This document shows positions 2,924-5,643 of a stretch of 5,643 bases of DNA, piece after piece. This DNA is from an uncultured Ruminococcus sp. (GTDB lineage: Bacteria; Bacillota; Clostridia; Oscillospirales; Acutalibacteraceae), in the NCBI GenBank assembly GCA_902773245.1, contig CACYDY010000220.1, positions 1 through 5,643 of the forward strand. Direction: 5' to 3'. The translations under genes were made by a program, and so were the position numbers. The notes beneath the pieces were generated by a model that saw only the letters and a list, made by a program, of their open reading frames with translations, was not told where the DNA came from and did no database searches. Every line of letters begins with the position of its first letter. Position 1 is the stretch's first letter.

Positions 2924-5643
2924 ATGCTTGATTCTACCAAAGGCAGTAAACCGAAAAGCAACAGAATTAAATTTGAAATGAGTGACAACATAACGCTTGT
3001 TGTCGAGAATGAGTATTGTAAAATTTACAACGATAAAAGGTCGGGAAAAACCTTTAAGGTTATAAACGACGAAATAGTTCCCCTTGAGCTTCGTGAGCTT
3101 AACTTGTGGAAAAACAGACAAAAAAATCCAAGAAATTTTAAAGTTGAAACCATCAAAGACGAAAACGGAAATGTCTTTGATTTTGTGATTTCAAGAATAT
3201 CCGCTGACGCTTCGAATGCTGCGCCGGCTCAAAAACCTACAGCTCCCGCTCCGAATGTACGTGTACCAAACGCACCTGCTCAGAACGCTCAGCCTCCGCT
3301 GGCTCCAAAAGCGCCTGTTCAGAATGTGTCCGCGCCTCAAGCTCCGAGGGCAGCTGTGGCATCCCAAGCTCCCGCTGCGCCGAGCGCACCGGCAAACGTT
3401 CGTGTTCAGCAGCCGCGCAGAGAGCAGGCGGCTCGTCCTCAGCAGGCTTCCGTTACGACTACCGTGACAGATCAAAAGCCGTCACGCATCAAGTTTGAAA
3501 TGACTCCCACTACGGAATTGGTTCTGAAAAACGAGTATTTCGAATTGTATAAAGACGCACGTTCGGGCAAAACCTTTAAGGTGCTTGGCGGCGAGGTTGC
3601 TCCGATCGAGCTTCGAGAGCTTAATATGTGGAAAAACAGAGAGAAAACTCCGTCGAATTTCTCTGTTGAAATAGTAAAAGGCGCAGACGGAACAGTTTAT
3701 GACTATAAAATATCAAGAGCAGCAGCTTCGCCGGCAAATGAGAACAATGCTCCGAAGCAGCCCGAATCCGCGCCGGCAGTGAATGGCACACCCGTAATCG
3801 CCAAAAAAGAGGATACACAGGCAAAGCCCGCCGCGGTCAGCGCTCCCAAGCCGACTCCGCCCGCACAAAAGCCTGCTTCGCCGAGAATTAATCCAAATGC
3901 AGACAAGGCTGCCGATCAGCCTCAGAGAAGGGCTGCAAAAACAAATATTCCCAGCGTTACCAATTCTGTCGGAACGGCTCCGACAGACAGAGTAAAGTTT
4001 GAACAGACGCCTACCACCGAGGTCGTTGTCGAAAACGAATTTTGCAAAATATATAAAGACACACGTTCGGGAAAAACATTTAAAGTTATCAACGACATGA
4101 TCGCTCCGATCGAGCTTCGAGAGCTTAATATGTGGAAAAACAGAGTTAAGAATCCGTCAGGCTTCACTGTTGAAATAATGAAGGACAGCTCGGGTACTCC
4201 GTTTGACTACATCATATCAAGAATAAACGAGGACGGTACACTGACAAAAGCGCCGGCAGTAGCTCCTGTTGCGCCTTATGTTCCGCCCGAAAATGAATAT
4301 GTTCCCACAACGAGCACTCTTTCTGCGGCTGAAACAAAGCCGAAGAAAGACGAACCCGTAAAGCCTGCGCAGGTTTTCCCTGTCGGAAAGCCCAGCGGCG
4401 CGCTGCCTGTAAAGGATTCGAAAGAAAAAGGCCCCGATGTTATTGACAGAATCAAATTTGAGGAAACTCCTTCCATGTCGGTTGTTGTAGAAAATGAATT
4501 TTTCAAGATCTATAACGACTCAAGAAGAGGAAAAACGTTCAAGGTTATAGACGGAAAGATCGCTCCGATCGAGCTTCGAGAGCTTAATATGTGGAAAAAC
4601 CGCCAGAGAAAGCCGAAGAACTTTGCGATCGAGGTCATCAAGACTCCAAGCGGAGAGGTGTACGATTATAAAATCACAAGAACGGAAAAATCGACTACTG
4701 CCGCTGTTGAATCAACGTCAACAAAAACAAATATGCCTCCCGTTTCCGATACGCCAAACTCCAACGTTGCCGCAAAAAAGCGCCGCCCGAACGCCAACCG
4801 TGTTTCCAAGTGCGCTATCTGCGGAAAGGAATTTAACGAATCCGAGCTTTTGCTTTTTGACAACCGCAACTTCTGTTCGCCTTGCGTAGAGCAGCTTATT
4901 AAAGAAAAAATCGAGGTTAAGCCCGTTGATCCCATACAAAAGGTTATCGACGACGTTGTTGCCGCCGATGAGCTGTACTGCACATATTCTACGGTTACAA
5001 ACTATCCTTATCTTGACGAGGAATTTTGCGTAAATGTATGCACGGTCAAGAGAGCTGCCGAGAGCATTGCGGAGGATACCGCCGTTCAGACGATCGACGA
5101 CAAGGGAATGTTCTTCGATGATCTGAAGAGATTCGGACTGAAGAAGATCATTGTTAATAATGACCCGAGTCATGTTTTTGATCCCAAGGACTTTGACGAA
5201 CACGTTAAGACCGAGGGTGTGATCGCTCCGAAGCTTTATTTTAAAATTCTCGACTTTATGCAGAAAAAGGACGACGAACTGAGAGAGAAGATCGCAGTTT
5301 CCTTCCTTGACAGTACTGTGTACACATATGCGCTCAACGATGATATCACCGAGATCACAGAAGAGAATATCGACGATTTCAAACCACTTACAATAACCGA
5401 CGGATATGCTAATTTCTGTCCTGTTTTCACCGATTTTACCGAAGCAAGAAGCGTTGGAATGCCGTTCAGAGGTTTGTATGAGATAAGCGCGAGATTACTT
5501 ACAAAGTACAATATTACCCACTTCATAATCAATCCTTCGAGCCTTGGCTTTATCATGAACAAGTCCATTCTCGGCCTTGTTGAAGCTCCGATTGTTGAAG
5601 AAATTACTGCTGCAGCTGAACCAACAGAGAAAACTGTTGACAA
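2924..5643 (+). CDS. Multidomain protein: four 78-residue repeats, zinc-binding treble clef, two SseB-like domains (partial, 3' end outside window)
   Basis: The frame is open for 906 codons and has no stop before the window ends. AGGAG at 2911-2915, 8 nt before ATG 2924, supports the start. No signal peptide or membrane segment is visible, so the product is probably cytosolic. Order: four repeats of exactly 78 residues (14-91, 188-265, 356-433, 509-586); linkers of 96, 90 and 75 residues rich in Ala, Pro, Lys and Gln (92-187, 266-355, 434-508); a basic linker to 629; a CAIC-x17-CSPC site (Cys630, 633, 651, 654); then two SseB-like domains (about 667-763 and 769-886). An Ala/Glu/Thr stretch (887-906) looks like another linker, so more domains may follow. 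Repeat consensus includes NE(Y/F)xx(I/L)Y, GKTFKV, P(I/L)ELRELN(M/L)WKNR, and D(Y/F)xI(S/T)R; I do not recognise this domain. SseB-family proteins are poorly understood; E. coli SseB is linked to serine sensitivity. I infer a scaffold-like cytosolic protein; no enzymatic function is claimed. Confidence 0.9.
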   Translation, partial: MLDSTKGSKPKSNRIKFEMSDNITLVVENEYCKIYNDKRSGKTFKVINDEIVPLELRELNLWKNRQKNPRNFKVETIKDENGNVFDFVISRISADASNAAPAQKPTAPAPNVRVPNAPAQNAQPPLAPKAPVQNVSAPQAPRAAVASQAPAAPSAPANVRVQQPRREQAARPQQASVTTTVTDQKPSRIKFEMTPTTELVLKNEYFELYKDARSGKTFKVLGGEVAPIELRELNMWKNREKTPSNFSVEIVKGADGTVYDYKISRAAASPANENNAPKQPESAPAVNGTPVIAKKEDTQAKPAAVSAPKPTPPAQKPASPRINPNADKAADQPQRRAAKTNIPSVTNSVGTAPTDRVKFEQTPTTEVVVENEFCKIYKDTRSGKTFKVINDMIAPIELRELNMWKNRVKNPSGFTVEIMKDSSGTPFDYIISRINEDGTLTKAPAVAPVAPYVPPENEYVPTTSTLSAAETKPKKDEPVKPAQVFPVGKPSGALPVKDSKEKGPDVIDRIKFEETPSMSVVVENEFFKIYNDSRRGKTFKVIDGKIAPIELRELNMWKNRQRKPKNFAIEVIKTPSGEVYDYKITRTEKSTTAAVESTSTKTNMPPVSDTPNSNVAAKKRRPNANRVSKCAICGKEFNESELLLFDNRNFCSPCVEQLIKEKIEVKPVDPIQKVIDDVVAADELYCTYSTVTNYPYLDEEFCVNVCTVKRAAESIAEDTAVQTIDDKGMFFDDLKRFGLKKIIVNNDPSHVFDPKDFDEHVKTEGVIAPKLYFKILDFMQKKDDELREKIAVSFLDSTVYTYALNDDITEITEENIDDFKPLTITDGYANFCPVFTDFTEARSVGMPFRGLYEISARLLTKYNITHFIINPSSLGFIMNKSILGLVEAPIVEEITAAAEPTEKTVD
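2963..3196 (+). repeat. Coding repeat 1 (residues 14-91), most divergent copy
   Basis: First 78-residue unit. It keeps RIKFEM, VENEYCKIY, GKTFKV and the core PLELRELNLWKNR, where copies 2-4 read PIELRELNMWKNR. At DNA level its core differs from the others at several silent and non-silent sites, so it is the oldest or least homogenised copy. The pattern of alternating hydrophobic residues suggests a small mostly-beta domain. Confidence 0.88.
3485..3718 (+). repeat. Coding repeat 2 (residues 188-265)
   Basis: Second 78-residue unit, same length as copy 1 with no gaps: RIKFEM, KNEYFELYKD, SGKTFKV, core PIELRELNMWKNR, and ending DYKISR. The 39 bases at 3599-3637 coding for the core are identical to those in copies 3 and 4. 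Copies 1, 3 and 4 have VENE where this one has LKNE. Confidence 0.88.
3989..4222 (+). repeat. Coding repeat 3 (residues 356-433)
   Basis: Third 78-residue unit: RVKFEQ, VENEFCKIYKD, SGKTFKV, core PIELRELNMWKNR, and ending DYIISR. The core bases 4103-4141 match copies 2 and 4 exactly. The opening TPTTE is shared with copy 2, while VENEFxKIY is shared with copy 4. Confidence 0.88.
4448..4681 (+). repeat. Coding repeat 4 (residues 509-586)
   Basis: Fourth 78-residue unit: RIKFEE, VENEFFKIYND, RGKTFKV (Arg where the others have Ser before Gly), core PIELRELNMWKNR, ending DYKITR. Core bases 4562-4600 match copies 2 and 3. It is followed by a 43-residue linker ending in a basic patch (AAKKRRPNANR) just before the zinc site. 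Confidence 0.88.
4811..4885 (+). other. Four-cysteine zinc-binding motif inside the large protein
   Basis: Residues 630-654 read CAIC, then 17 residues, then CSPC, the layout of a LIM-like or treble-clef zinc finger. The first knuckle is followed by GKEF and the second by VEQLIKEK, which looks like the helix that closes such folds. A basic patch (about 618-629) precedes it. Such domains bind protein or nucleic acid; which applies here cannot be told. Zinc binding is inferred from cysteine spacing. Confidence 0.7.
4922..5581 (+). other. Two tandem SseB-like domains inside the large protein
   Basis: Copy A (about residues 667-763) has EEFCVNVCTVKRAAES, then FFDDLKRFGLKKIIVNND. Copy B (about 769-886) has ANFCPVFTDFTEARSV, then LYEISARLLTKYNITHFIIN. 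Both show the SseB pattern of a strand with an (F/Y)-x-D-x-x-E-A-like turn, a helix, and a strand ending in (I/V)NN or INP followed by a hydrophobic segment. Copy B is the better match to the family. Boundaries are approximate and the assignment rests on motif memory, not on a profile search. Confidence 0.6.

Noticed and set aside
2779..3121. Two overlapping minus-strand ORFs (70 and 94 codons) at the start of the large gene
   Set aside because: They are antisense to the well-supported repeat-protein frame, have low-complexity composition and lack credible start signals.
3191..5643. Several ORFs of 67-161 codons on both strands inside 3191-5643
   Set aside because: All overlap the 906-codon plus-strand frame, whose domain repeats and ribosome binding site identify it as the true gene. 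The others are shadow frames.

Overview
The window looks like a chromosomal segment from a low-to-mid GC Clostridia-type Firmicute, most likely a gut or rumen Ruminococcus/Oscillospiraceae relative. That is inferred from strong AGGAGG-like ribosome binding sites, sigma-A-type promoters, a Ser-rich lipoprotein cyclophilin, a membrane-anchored linear amide hydrolase and very AT-rich intergenic DNA beside moderate-GC genes. No RNA gene, insertion sequence, prophage gene or CRISPR array is visible.

Layout. (1) 1-1195: a promoter and a complete plus-strand gene for a membrane-anchored Ntn-type hydrolase of the choloylglycine hydrolase / acyl-CoA:6-APA acyltransferase superfamily, with a 94-residue region ahead of its predicted nucleophile Cys95. 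(2) 1196-1565: a non-coding convergent gap with about 2.7 copies of a roughly 90-bp tandem repeat, followed by a hairpin that probably terminates transcription from both sides. (3) 1566-2492: a complete minus-strand gene for a secreted lipoprotein cyclophilin (peptidyl-prolyl isomerase) with an unusual insertion of about 65 residues. (4) 2493-2923: an AT-rich divergent gap holding a good minus-strand promoter and two candidate plus-strand promoters next to a short palindrome. (5) 2924-5643: the 5' part of one large plus-strand gene, open for 906 codons and running off the window end.

The large gene is the most interesting item. It encodes four collinear 78-residue repeats (each exactly 78, no indels) that I cannot assign to a known family. 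They are separated by Ala/Pro/Lys-rich disordered linkers and followed by a CxxC-x17-CxxC treble-clef-like zinc site and two SseB-like domains. A 39-bp stretch coding for the core of the repeat is identical at the nucleotide level in repeats 2, 3 and 4.

The three genes do not form an operon (plus, minus, plus), and I see no evidence that they share a pathway. The first two products act at or outside the membrane. The third has no signal peptide or membrane segment and is probably cytosolic.
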